Source: Synchiropus splendidus (taxonomy: Eukaryota > Chordata > Actinopteri > Syngnathiformes > Callionymidae). From it: DNA of 64,000 bases. Both the position numbers and the translations under genes were made by a program. Each line of letters starts with the position of its first letter. Position 1 is the first letter of the stretch. The notes beneath the pieces are model-generated. The model was not told the origin of the DNA. It did not search any database and was given only the letters and a program-made list of their open reading frames with translations. This document shows, in pieces, positions 13,901-27,300 of this stretch. The stretch is taken from NCBI RefSeq assembly GCF_027744825.2, contig NC_071347.1:18734001-18798000 (forward strand). Direction: 5' to 3'.

Positions 13901-16900
13901 AAGCTGTGACCTCAGAGCAGCCACAAGAGCACAAGGGAAGCTTAATAGGAGCACGGAGTCTGAGGGGAAGATACTGACTGAGATCGACAAATGAGAAATG
14001 AGTGTTTGGAGACAAAGCTTGGAAGGCCAGATGGTTAGGATACCTGGAGAGGAGATGGTGTAGGACCACCGTTTGTGATGCAGACGCCAAGAAACCAGGA
14101 AATGGAAGTAGAAGGATACCATCACATGGTAACCAAAGATATGAAGGTGCTGGCGATATGTTGTACCCACTTGTGTTGGGTAATGCTAGGCTGTAGCCAA
14201 TAACAAACACTCATTGATGAGGACAGACAAATCTATTTGGATACATTTGCAACCTGCTTGCTTTCTCTCTTGTGGTCTGGAGCCCAGTGAAAGTGATCGA
14301 CGTTGAATAAGTCCCTTATTTGAGGTCTAACTAAATGCAAAATCAAAAACAAGCCAATTTCTGCTCGTAATACGAGTGTCCCCGGCATCTCTTCTGAGTT
14401 CCACTTCATCAGATGCAGTGCTTTTGGGGCCACCCAGGCAGACCCCCTGGGAGCGAGACAGAGGTGGGTTGTAATCAGGTGTGATCCGTCTGCCTTTTAG
14501 CAAGATTTCCTTGGATGTGAAAGGGTTCCCCACCACTGTTGAGATCTCATTAAGATCATCTCTGTCATCCACGCCTCACTTCACTGTAGTTTATTTTCCG
14601 ACGCAATTTCAATACGAAATTTATCTCACTAATAGTGTCTGGTGTCAACATTCACAGGTGTGAGGACAGGAATGTCTGCGTATTATTTGGTGCAACGTGA
14701 GACAAACCACTGCACCACTTTACCAAATTGTTCCTCTTCGACTGAGGCTGGAGCTGTCACATGGCTCTCAGTCAATAAGATTCCCATAGTGGGCTAGCTA
14801 TCATGTGTCAGTCTCATCAGGCCCAATTTGGTGGGCGGAAACCAAAGACAGAATCGCTGTGGTGGTTCATTGTGAGGGCTGGTGTGAAGGCATTAACTCA
14901 GAGATGTCTGACAGTTCAGAGATGACTGGAGACAAGCCTCATTAGTTGCTTTAGTCAGCGGTTTGGGACTCATTTCACAGTCATAATTGTTTTCATAATG
15001 GATTTTTAGTTTGACAAAAAAATGTGTGACAATGTTAAAAACATTTGAAACCACCTGGTCTTTGATCACCGACTTTTCCTTTCTGGATCACTGGAAGTAC
15101 CGTGAATAGTTTGAACTTGACAATGGTTTCAAACAAATTGCTTGTCAACCATTTTGGAATCAGTTCTGCGAAGAGTGTGGTAATACCTTTCCAGCTTTTT
15201 CTGTTTAAGCAACCTGCATTTGAGTGAAAGGAGCGAGAAATCTCATTCGTCATAACCATGACCAACAGTAGCCTTGAATAACTTTCATCCTCTGAAATAG
15301 ACCTTTGACTATAACCAGGTCAGTCCTAACTTGACGTTTGATCTCATATCGGCCATTTGATACCTCTTCAGTTATGTGCTGCTGCAGGTCTGTGGGGACT
15401 TGGACTTAGTGGTGACTAAAGAAGGTCTTGGCTTTTTCAGAGACTGTGCTTGGCATCGGTTTGAATTAAGCCATGTAAAGCCTTTAATTACACAATAGTC
15501 TTTCACTTGTCGTTTGGGTATTTTTCCGTGTCGAATGGTTGGCTGTACGTTGGCTGGTTTCTGTGTTCTGTTTACATATGTATCATAGCTGTCATGCTGG
15601 GTGCACCCTAAGCTCAAGTTCTCATGTTTCTTCACCTTTTTAACCACTCTGGATGGAGGATTTCCAACGCATCAACAACAAAGTTTGTTGTGCCGAACTT
15701 AACATTTTATCTTTTTTGGCGCAGTCGAGTGAGTTTCTTTGCCATGAAATGTCAGATCTGGTTCCTTAAAAACTCGACTGAACAGATCTCATACAACTTT
15801 AAGGGCCTTTTGTGACGTCAGTGTTTGGTTACCATTATATTTACAATGATATTGGTTTCAAAAAGTTGGTGAGGCTAAATGAACTATAAGCTGACTTTAA
15901 GATGTGAATTCTGGTGCTAGTTTCTGGGCTGCACGGGGAGTTTCACCCAGAAGAACGTACCTGGAAAACTTCCTCTTGGGCCTAACTCAGATTTAGAGCT
16001 GCTGATCCTCATCCTGACGGCTTCACACTGTGGTTAGATATTATTAGATTACGTTTGCTCTTAGCATCTCAGAGTCTAAATTATAACAAGAGAAAGATGT
16101 TTTTCAAACTTTAAACTCCCAATAAATCAGTGAATAAAAATTGATCTACTTAATAATTAATGTGTGTGTGTTCAAACCGATTTTAACTACACAGCTTTGC
16201 ACATTAAGAAATACTGAGCCGAAGGATTTGCAAACTCTGTCGCCGATCTGTAGTCGACGCTCCCGATCGCTGCCACTGTGGTTTTAAAACGCGCAGCAGA
16301 TGTCAACTTTTGGGCAGATATCAAAATGTTTACAAGTTTAAATAAACACGGTCGCCCTTTGGCAGCAGCGAAGCGGATTCCTTTTTTCAAACAAAAGATA
16401 CGACACGCCATTTTCCCAATTGCTAAAATATACAGTTGTCAGGAAATATTAACTGATGAAACGGCGGCAAGAGGGAGTCGAAGTCACAGTAAAAGGTTGG
16501 CGCTATCTGTGGCATTAATCTTTTCGGGGTGCTTGTTACTCAGCAGACGAAACCTGGGGTTAACTTGAAGAAGGAGCTCCTGCGAGGAATCGTTTTATCT
16601 GGAAATGCTGCATCTTCTCTGCCAAGATGGGACGAGGATCCATCGTGGTGGTGACTGTAGTGTAGGGGGAGTCTTTACGCGTATGAGCTTTTTAAACCGT
16701 AAATCAGCTCTCATTCTGCCAACATTAAATGCTGTATCTTTAAAGACAAACTACACACTGAGAGGCAGCAAATACAGAAGTGTTTAGTTTCTTGCTGACT
16801 CGGCTTGTTTTTCATGTCCCGGGTGAAATAACGTGTCGGTTTGTACTGCTCCTTCTGTCAGATCTCTGTGTGCTGCCGTGAACACCTACTTCCTGGCCTG

Positions 16901-19900
16901 TTCCCGGTGTCCCATCAACTGCTCCTACGTTCTCTTCAGCAACAAGATTGCTCTTCTTATGGACCTTTTGCTTCATCAGCTGACAGTAAGTGCAGTAAAT
17001 TAAAAAAATGTTTTATCAATCCAATGAGCTCAAATTAAGGTCACCTTGCTGCTTTAATATTGAGGTGTTAATTATTCACAAAAATACTGTGGAAAAACTA
17101 CCAACATACTTGTATCACAATCCCTGTGAACCGAGGGAATGTGAGCGCGACCTCAGTCGTTGCAGCAACATGTCACCCTACATCCTTCAGCACCTGAACT
17201 GTAAGCTCCATCTCCTTCCAAACATCCAACGGTGGCGGCTTTGCTGTTGCCGCCTTGTCTCCGACGGGACACGGTGCAGCCACTGGCTTGTGGTACATGC
17301 ATGAACTCTACTGGGGCTTCCTTTTCCCCAGCACGGAGTTCCAATCCAAAGCAGTCATATTTCCTGAGGGCAGGCAGGGAGAGGTTCGGCTGTACGCTTC
17401 AGTTTATATAAAAGCTAGCCCAGCAGCTGCTCTGCTGACTGACATATCCAGGAGCACTGCAGGGGACAAGCTAACCTTTTTCCATGTGAACACTGAGATG
17501 ATCTGTCTGGGCCGATCCTCCATGATCTGGCTTTATTTACCTCCGACTCAGAAAATGTGTATTTTCAATTTGCATTAGTTATAATGTTTAGTGGTTTGTT
17601 TGGGTGAAATGCATGTCCGTGTCTTGGAATGTGTTGTGTTTGTAAAGGAGTAGGGCAGCGGTGGGGGTCGTGCCAGTTTCCTTTTAATTAGATTTGTGGA
17701 GAATGTCAGTGGATTTACCTTTGCCATCAGTGTTCACCCGAACTTGCAGACCAAGTGAGAGGTTTTTGCCTTTCTATGGTGCTGACTATGTTTGACAGCC
17801 TGTGGGATATTTTAAGCCGCAGCTTCTTAACATTCAAAACGAATCTTTGGATGTGATTTGTTTCTCTGCTTACAGATAACATTTCATGACTTATTTATTA
17901 TTTGGAAATGTCTGAAAATAAAGTGTGAGACAATGAATTTAACATGAAGTTAATATTTTCACTTTGACTTTGATGTAACACACTTCTTCTTGCTGCTCCC
18001 GCAGCTTTACGTTCCAGATGAAGACAAGTCCATTTTTGGCCGCAGTGTAAACAAACAAGTCTTTGAAGGTTTGACCACAGGCCTTTTACAAACCACTGCT
18101 ACCATCCTGGGGTCCCTGTTGACACACATCTCAGAGTGTGGACAAGGTGAAAACACAAGAATTTCCTCCCCTGACGCCAAAGGGAAGAGCTCCGTGATAG
18201 AATCCTTCAACACTCGTTCACAGGACCTTATCAGGTATTTTTCAGCTTGTTTACTGAGCAGTGCAGTTCTGTGTGATGGGTATATAAATTTGATGGATTT
18301 ATAAAAAGATTATTGTCTATTTAAGAAATCTTATTGACTCCATCTGTTTGCTTGCGATCATAGTAATATTTGTTGTGTACTATTTATTTAAACAAAGTGA
18401 AGTAAACTCATAATTGCAACAGTTGAAGAACAGTGATGAAAGTCAGTTTCAATCTCTGGCGACTGCACAGACATGAAAGCTGTTCCTCCCTCACACACAG
18501 TCAGCATGAGAAGCACTAGAAACTCGTGTCTCATTCTGCACTAGAACTGCTCTGATGTGAGCATGTTTTTTTTAATGGAAATGCTGCCGAAGTATAAGTA
18601 TAGTGGAGTGATTTCATCTCATAAAAATCTTCAAATCTCACAGCTGACACAGCGACATCACCTGGTGATGATCACTAGCTTGTGCCAGATCGCTACCACT
18701 GCTGCGTGAACACACTTTCACGCTGTGTGGACTTTCTTTGTGGTTTTCACTGGGTTTGCCTCTGTAGAAAAAGATTGAGTTTGACACTCTCCCCCCTTAT
18801 TCAGTTTAGATCCAAGACACTGTGGCCGTGAGGAAAGACAGGCACGGCCTCGATGATCTTTGTGGAAGAGCGCAGTCTTTCCTCAGTACCTCCCACTGAA
18901 TATGATTCATCTGGACTGAGCAGCTGCACGGTCCCACCACTCTCATCCACTGACCCAGTTGTAACCCTGGAGACAAGGAGGGTCTGAGAAAAATAGTTCC
19001 CATTGATAAGTTGATGATTGATAGTTGATGATTTACCTTAGCTGATTATGACACTGTATGTTGAGCAATGGAAAATGGATGAGTATAGTCGGTATGACTT
19101 GATGTCTTTGGTGGGGTGAAAGGGCGACCACCAAGCTGTGAGTTCCAACGTCCGTACATTGGACAAAGCAGTCACAGTGAGGATTGATCCTGTCAAGCCC
19201 AGTAAGTCCCTGGAAGAGGATCAAGTCAAAACAATGTAACCAGGATCAAGTGTCAAATGACCTGCCCTGGAAAAAAAGGTCTAATCACCTGTTTTGGGAG
19301 GCCGTCATTGAGTGACAGGCTCGCCAGAGTTCGCCAGTGAGAACTGGACAAACTGTTACTGGAGTGAGTCTGACTTTTTAGTCGTCATGGTGCGGCAATG
19401 AAGAGACGACCCTGGTTGGCCAACTGTCGGAGACCCCGGGCTGTCGCGCTCTAATGACACTATTAGAAGAGATTTGTGTCTGCGAGACTGCAGGGAACGT
19501 GATCAAGAGACCTGTCATTGGCTCAGACAAATTGGCAATATTGCAGTAATGGCAGTACGTGGAGGCCGTAGGTGAAGTATCGACTTTCGGCCAGAGAGCA
19601 GTGGAACCATGCACAGTCCAGGCTTTTGTTCCTCTTCCCTCTTTTTACTTAAGATTTCTCCTGAGACAGATTTAAGAAAAGCTGTTTAACCCTTGCGATC
19701 TCTTCTTGTCTTCCTTCCAGCTATGTAGTAAACATAGGTTTGATTGACAAGCTGTACGGCTGCTTCCTGTCAATCCAGAGTCCCGTCGACGAGCATCCCA
19801 AGATGTCTGCCTTCCTCCAGCAGGCGTCTGCACTCCTGCACAGCATCTGCAAGATTTGCTTTGTCATAACTGGACGGTAAGACTCCCTCACTCACAATTG

Positions 19901-22900
19901 CTTCATCTATTGCGACACACACCTGTCTTTCGAGAAACTATGAGCCTCTCTGTGTTCTTGAGGGATCAATAAAACAGTTCTGGAAGACACAGGTTCTTCT
20001 GTAATCGTCCGGCAGGTCGTTTCCTGCAGCTACGCTGTCGTTACTGCAGATAGCGATCTGCCTGACCCAAGCACTTTGTCACTCACCACAGCCCCTAGAC
20101 TGCACCTTCAGAGGGGGGGAGCCCACCCACGCGTGCTCCGGTGACCTCCACTCAGAGAGGTTCAGTGGCACTGCTGACAGAGGCTAAGCACACAAGTCGC
20201 ACCGAGGGACAGCATAGTTCTACACACGTTTAAAAATTGGCGCTACCAAAGTTTTTCATGAGCCTTTATGTGATGAAATTATTTCACCTGGTTATTTCAA
20301 CTGGTGGTGTTTCACGGCCTGATCGTTTTTGATCATACAATACTCCCATTGTATGTTGTGTGGTCAGAAGCTTCTGCTTCGTCTGGACACACTAATGCTC
20401 TTTTACAAGTTCCACGGGTGTTTTATGACATCAGGAAACTACATGTCAACAGACAAGTGAGGTTGACATCACTAGGAGTGTTAATAAATACACATTTCTG
20501 ACTGAGAAGCGACGCACAAGAACCATTGTCCGCCCTCATCATCATCACCACAGCACCGCCTCTCGCAGATCTCTCTCATCATCCACACAATGACAACATC
20601 AGGAAATACAATCCAAATCCAAAAATTGTTGTGTCCTGCTTGCAGATCCGAGCTTCAGTAGTCCTGCAGCTTAAACATGGAGAATGAACCTAGTTCAAAT
20701 GAGTTCAGTTGTGGGAAGGATGGAGTGAGAGAGGAACTGGGGAGGCTCTGCATTTCAGTTGTATTGAACCCAGACTTGCATTTTATGTTGACAAAATGTG
20801 TTTCCGCCCTTCGCAGCCTGGTCAAGTGTTATCAAGAAGGAGCTCTGTTATTAGCTGCTCTTGCACATATAGATATTTCAAGTCTTGACTGTTGTTTGAA
20901 TGGTCTGAATAATTATGGCGCCCCCTCTTAGATTCTATTTTTATCTTGCTTTCTCCAGCCAATGGTTGGATGGTTGGTAAGTGTTGCTACGCTGTATTGA
21001 CATGTTAAAGGGAGTCTGTATCTGACGTAGAAGTGAATGAAGTTAATTTCTGGATCGCCCTCCTCTGAGTTGTAAGATGAAGACAAATCAAAAACATCCC
21101 CCTGTGTTTTCCAACCACCAAATACGACAAGATTTGAGATCACCTGGAAACCAGCTCGTCTTCTTGTCATGTATGAGACAGTTCAGCCGCCCGGTTGAAT
21201 ATTTTGGCCATGCCAGTTGCTGTGTCAGGGGATTAGAGCGGCATTAGGAGGCTGTGTTCTTGTCTAGCAGCATATTTCACACAGAGCCTGTTGGCTAACA
21301 TCAAGTATCAACATGCACTGTAGGCTCCATGCAGAGGTCACACACCCTGCATTCTACATGGCTGCAAATCATCACCGTAATCCAAAATTGTTTCTCTCTA
21401 CTTAGCTGCAAGTTTTCTCTGGCGTCTGCTACATTCTTCCTCGGGAAGGCTGAGGCCATCACTGCATTCATCAGCTTACCTTCCAAGTGCTTTTATTAAA
21501 TGTCTAATAAACTCTAAGACGGTGATGCGATTCCATTTTTGAAATTGAGTGAAATGAAATTTGATTTATTTCCCAGCCTTCCCATCAATTCCTCTTTAGG
21601 ACGCCGCATCTTTCCATGACATGAAACAAAATGTTCACAGCTAGTTTGATGTCTATTTATGACGCGCATCCTCTCGCCGTCCTTTGTGTGGAGTAAGCGT
21701 GTTATCAACAGCAGCGTTATCCTGGGATTTGTAAATAAATCAGGCATACAAAAAGGGATGAAGTTGCAAATGCCTGGCATTAACCTTCATGGGTGGAGTC
21801 TTGTTTAACCAAACAAACTTGAATTAAGAAAGTGTATTGTACATCACAATTGACGTACGATGAATACAAAAGATCTCACTTTAGAAATTATGTAAAATTA
21901 AATTGTAACACAATGAGATTGCTTTTTAAATAATTTAAAAAATATCTTTAATCCACCAGACATCAGTTTCTTTGTAATTAATCCACTCCAACAAGTGCGT
22001 GCCTTGAACAAAAAAAAAATAATCTGTGTGATCCAGTGTTTTCTAAATTTTATTTATTAATATTTACAATATCCTTTCTTACCATGAGATTCAGATGAGG
22101 CAGCCACTCTGTTGAGTATATCTTTAATTTCTTGTGGAGGAAGTATCAGGGCTCTAATAGTCTTTATAAAAACGTAATAGTTAATAATTATTGTATTATT
22201 ATGTAATCATAGGCGTTTTATCGACCTTAAAGGGCTTGTCCGCAGCTCCGCCCACAGAGCCGATCTCCTGGAGGATTGGAGATGAGAAGCAGCAGCTGAG
22301 ACCGGCTACGGTGTCAGAACTTCAGTCATGTGGGCGAAAACAGCGCATTTTGAGCCCTTTAATGTCAATAAAAGATGTGAGGAGTTGATGATTCTAGCTA
22401 ATATTCCAGTGTGCTCTATAGTGCGGAATTTCCGGTATACACTGACCCATGGCCACATCTGCAGGATCCTGACATGACCACACGTCCACTTTAACCCCCC
22501 GATACTTAAAGCCCTCCACATCTAGGCCACTGTTTTCCTCATCAACATGCTCCTCCACTTACAAATTAAATCAAAGTTTCACTGAACTCATATGTTTAAC
22601 ATATTAAAAGACATGTTCTGTATTTTATTTATACCTCAGCAGTTCTGCAGCAAAGTGTGTCGTTGTTTCATATCCTCTTCATGCATCTCCCTCTTCAGTG
22701 CTTCCAGTATTTTCGACAACAAGCGCCAGGACCCAACTGGACTCACGGTGCTGCTGCAGTCCACCGACCTGGTGGGAGTCGTGCACACGCTGTACTGCAT
22801 CCTTTTGCACAGTTTCTCTCCGGAGTCGGCCTCTCAGAGCCAGGAGCCCTACAGCCCCGGGGTCATTCAGGTGGCCTTGCAAGGCATTCGCTTCCTCAAC

Positions 22901-24286
22901 AGTTTTGCCCTGCTTGACCTTTCCGCCTTCCAGGTATTCTTCCCACTAACATATTCTTGCTTGAATGTTGCTCACACCGAGGAGTGTTACTCTTAAGCCA
23001 CTCGCAGAAAACAGGAGGCCGTTAAGAGGCACTCAACATTGAGTTCTTCTGCCTGGATTGCTAAATCTGTTCACATGATCAGATTGATGTCGCCGTCTTT
23101 GTTAAGATCCATTAGACGGGGAGTAACTCTCCTCAGTGCAACGCTGACCTGCCGACATAAACACTAGTCACCTCTGACTCCGGGTCAGTTGCCAGGGTGG
23201 GTCTACAGTGAGGTATGGAGTTATAGTCGCTGTACATTAGAGAGGTAGAGGAGAGTCTCCACGTCTCAGCTCAGGCGGCTGCAGGAGAGGAAGCAAGAAT
23301 GCTGTTAATTATTTTAATGACTTGTAGTAATTACTTTGAAGCTGCAGCTTCCACTCGCTGACCCGAGTGGGCCGGCAACTGGAAACAGCTGCAGACAAAG
23401 CTGCCTGAGGTTCGCCGCGTCTTAAAATGTGCTTTTCTTGAAGGCTGGATGTTGTGCTTGTCTTGTGTGTCATGATTCTATTGTATAATATATGGCATAT
23501 TTCCTCTTTAACATGAATAATTCGATGAAATCTCAATTATTTAACTTAATTCTCAATTTATTTTATCATCATCATGTTTCATTCAATTTTCTTTAAATGT
23601 AATCCTATTTATATAGTATACATTTCCGTTGTATATATTATTCATATAAATATATATTTATATACAAACTGTTGCCCCCATCATTTCATTCTACGTCCTT
23701 CTACATCCTTGTTGTTGACCGTATTCACATGAAGTCGCTTCACAAATTACAGTCATTGCTTTCTCTGTCTCATAAATCGTGACCCGAGTCAAACATTAGT
23801 GGGAAAACTGGGGGATGAACTTGTGTTCTCTTCTGTTTGACTGGTTTTTGCGTATTGTTTACAAACAGCGAGTCTTGTTCAGAAGATGCGTGTAATCTCT
23901 CTTTGATTGATCAACACTAAGTTCAGCTCATCATTTTTTAGTCATCTCCATTTTTCTTACTTTTCTAACTTTGTTGTTGCAGTCTGTCCTGGGAGCTGAG
24001 GGTCTGTCGCTGGCGTTCCGACACATCATCAGCTCTCTGCTCTGGTACTGTACTCAGCATTCCTCGGAGGAGCTGCTCCATGAGGTCATCATCTGTGTCG
24101 GCTACTTCACTGTCAATCACTCCGACAACCAGGTAGACATGACATTTATTCATTACCGTAAATATGAACATAAATACGTAAATTATATGTAGATACAGTT
24201 TGGCGTCTTCACTGTATTTTGGTGAGGAATTGGTTTTCTTATATATAGTGTTTTGCTCTCTGAAACATCTGCGGAATTGTTTACTC

Positions 24287-24317
<31 letters not shown>

Positions 24318-27300
24318 TTTAGTTGTAGTAGTAGTAGTAGTAGTTGTAGTGGTAGTTGAGTTGGAAGTTGGGGTACTTCAATATAACACAATTCCACCAT
24401 TATTTATTTTTTAAGTTGCAACATTTCATGTGAAAAATAAATCACTGTTCAACATTTCTGCTTTAGTATTACATTACAATTACAACTATTCTAATTATTG
24501 TTTTGTCATTTTATTATATTTAATTATTAATTAAATTATTTTATTTTAAGATGATCAGTAATTGTGTAATATGATTTTCTTCTTTTCTTTTTTACTAAAC
24601 TACTACTACTAAACTAAATTTTGCTTGCTTTCAGAGTAAACGTTGTTTTTAATAAACATCTGTTATTTACATTTCTCTCATAATAATTATGACACCATTG
24701 TGCTTGTATTTCAAGGCAGCAGTGTAAACACTTGATATTGCTGTGACAGTTAAACTGACAAGGAAAGTGATGACTGTGTTTCACCCTCTTTCTTCCCAGC
24801 GATAGCTTGAGAATAGCTGTCATTGATAGTTATCTTATTAAAAGTTTCAGCTGTCAAACCTCGTGTCATATTCCTGCTCGTCTGCCAGAAACTGAAATTG
24901 TAACAAAAAGCACGCGTTAAATGATTCATGTTTTAGCACCTTCCTGCCGGCAGCTATCGTGTCGCGTCATTGTCCCGCAGAGTGAGCCTTTGTTCGCTCC
25001 TGATAAAGCCAGACGACGTGCTGCCTTCAGTGTTACGTCCACTGAAGAGGGAGGGGTCGGGCGGGGGCGAGCATGAGGCGATGGGGCAGACCGGGCTGCT
25101 GTGTAATAGGCTGTCAAGCGTGGTGGGTCTACCGGGCCCCTCTTTAGACACGCTACAGTGATTATGTTCAATCTGACGCACGTCGCACTTTTAGCCAATG
25201 ATGTGCCATTTATTTACCTGACTTGAAACCCCATCACAGCCACTATGGTCGGGAGCATGTAGACTTTTTGGTTTAAGTGAAATGGAGATTCAGCTTTGTG
25301 TTGAAATTAATTATTGAAACTTGCTGATGATTAGCATTTTCATTGAATAATTTAGCGAGAGTTGATGATTCACAGAAGTGACAGACGCAGCGCTACGTTG
25401 AATCTTGTCTTTGAGTGCCTGAAGACTAAACAAGCTGTGAAAGGATTTGCTGTATTACTGTTTATTGGAGTTCATTTTTTGTCCTTTCACGTATGAAAGC
25501 GAACTTGAGAAAGTTGAATGTGACATTTGAGGCAGTACAGTTAAACTATCTCATTTTTTACACATAAAATGTCTTTATTTAGTGAGCTGATCATTTAAAT
25601 AGATAGATAAGATAGATAGATGAATACTTAATTCATCTCCGAAGAGAAATTCCCTCATCTTTATTTAGTGACTTTCTTGAGCTGATCATTTAAAATGTCT
25701 TTATTTAGTGACTTTCTTGAGCTGATCATTTCCCTCTAGAACCCTTGTGACAAAGTGAAGTATGTTTCAAATTTTCTCCTAAATTATGAGAGTTTATTGA
25801 ATGATATGATTAACATTTTAGATTGGGCAACCGGTATTAACTATATTAACTAATTTCAACTGTAAAGTTTATTTACGGTTAATTCTGGGTTGTTGTTTTT
25901 GTAATTCACAGTGTCTATTCCAAGGTAAAATCTAGTCAGTCTCAACAAGACTATTAGTACTTTATAAAGATTAATTACTGACTATTTTGCTGCAAATACA
26001 CTTGGATAAGTTGTTTATTTAGGGAAATAAATGTGACCATCATTTGATACCATTGTATGTGCCAGTAGAGTCTCGCCCGTATTGCTTCAAACAAACTACC
26101 TGAGCAACATTACTTTCTAGATTTTTAAGTTTTATTCATTTTTACAATGCAAATCCCTTTTAAATTTTGAGATGCACGTGTTAAACATGTAAACGTGTTA
26201 TAGTGTGTTATAGAAGATGATGATGATTTTTTTTATCATTGTATGAGGAACAATATTTACATAGCTTTTTCAAGCGTTCATTGGTAATATGAAAGTCAAG
26301 ATGTTGAAAACCTTTGAGGGACTTGCTCGGGGAAGAAAATACCTTAGGAGGTTAAGAAACTAGATCCAAAGGCAGCTTCCACCGGTCCTGTTCCTGGAAT
26401 GTGTCCATGCAGTTTGGTACTAAGATGTATGGCGTTAAGGAGGCGAATATTTAGAGCAGCTTGAGCTTTTTTCCCGGCTAATGTAAGCATTGGCAGGACA
26501 CAAAAGCGACCGAAGCAGAGGCCTGTGCGGTCAGAGAGACTGCTGATTCACTGTCGGCACACCAGCTCTTGTTTATATATGTGCTCTTGAAATAAGGCTG
26601 CTCATAAAACGCAGAACTTTGAAGCCCTGCTTTACGTCGTGATGTATTCCCTCTGCTCGGGGGGCATGAATAATTCACCTTGTCACACAAAAAGCTATTG
26701 CAAGAGTGACATATGAAGTCTCCTGCTCGTGGGGCCCTCGGATCCATGCGACCACATGTTTCATTGTCTTTAAAAAGTAGAGTAGCGTAAACATGAAGAC
26801 ACAAACAAGCGTGGCGTTTTCTCCACTTCCGCAACCCCCCATTGGCTGATAATCTCCTTGTATTTATAACAATGAATCATCCGTGAATCATCCTCGGTGT
26901 TGATCTGCCGAGTCTTAGCGCTGACGGAACTGTAATTGTTAACTGTTGACACGTTAACCCGCCTGATTCCTGATCGCTTTTTTACACAGACGTGTGTCGT
27001 TTTAAGAGCGTGGAAATCTGAAGACGGGTTGCGTGGAAACAGACGCAAGTCATCACATGAAGACGCACCTATGCTTCTGCCCCGGCCACAGCTATTTCAT
27101 GACTTCTTCGTACGCATTAGGAACATATAAAGGCTCGGTTCCATGCTACACGTGCCAGTGTATGTCCCTGCTGGGTGGGGGGTGTAATTTATGCCCCTTC
27201 CTCTGACATGTAAAATCCTGTTCACATGCGTTTTGCTCAGATGATCCAACTTTATCCACATGGCAAAATGTATCAGCAGGCCGTCGTCTTAGACTAGTTA

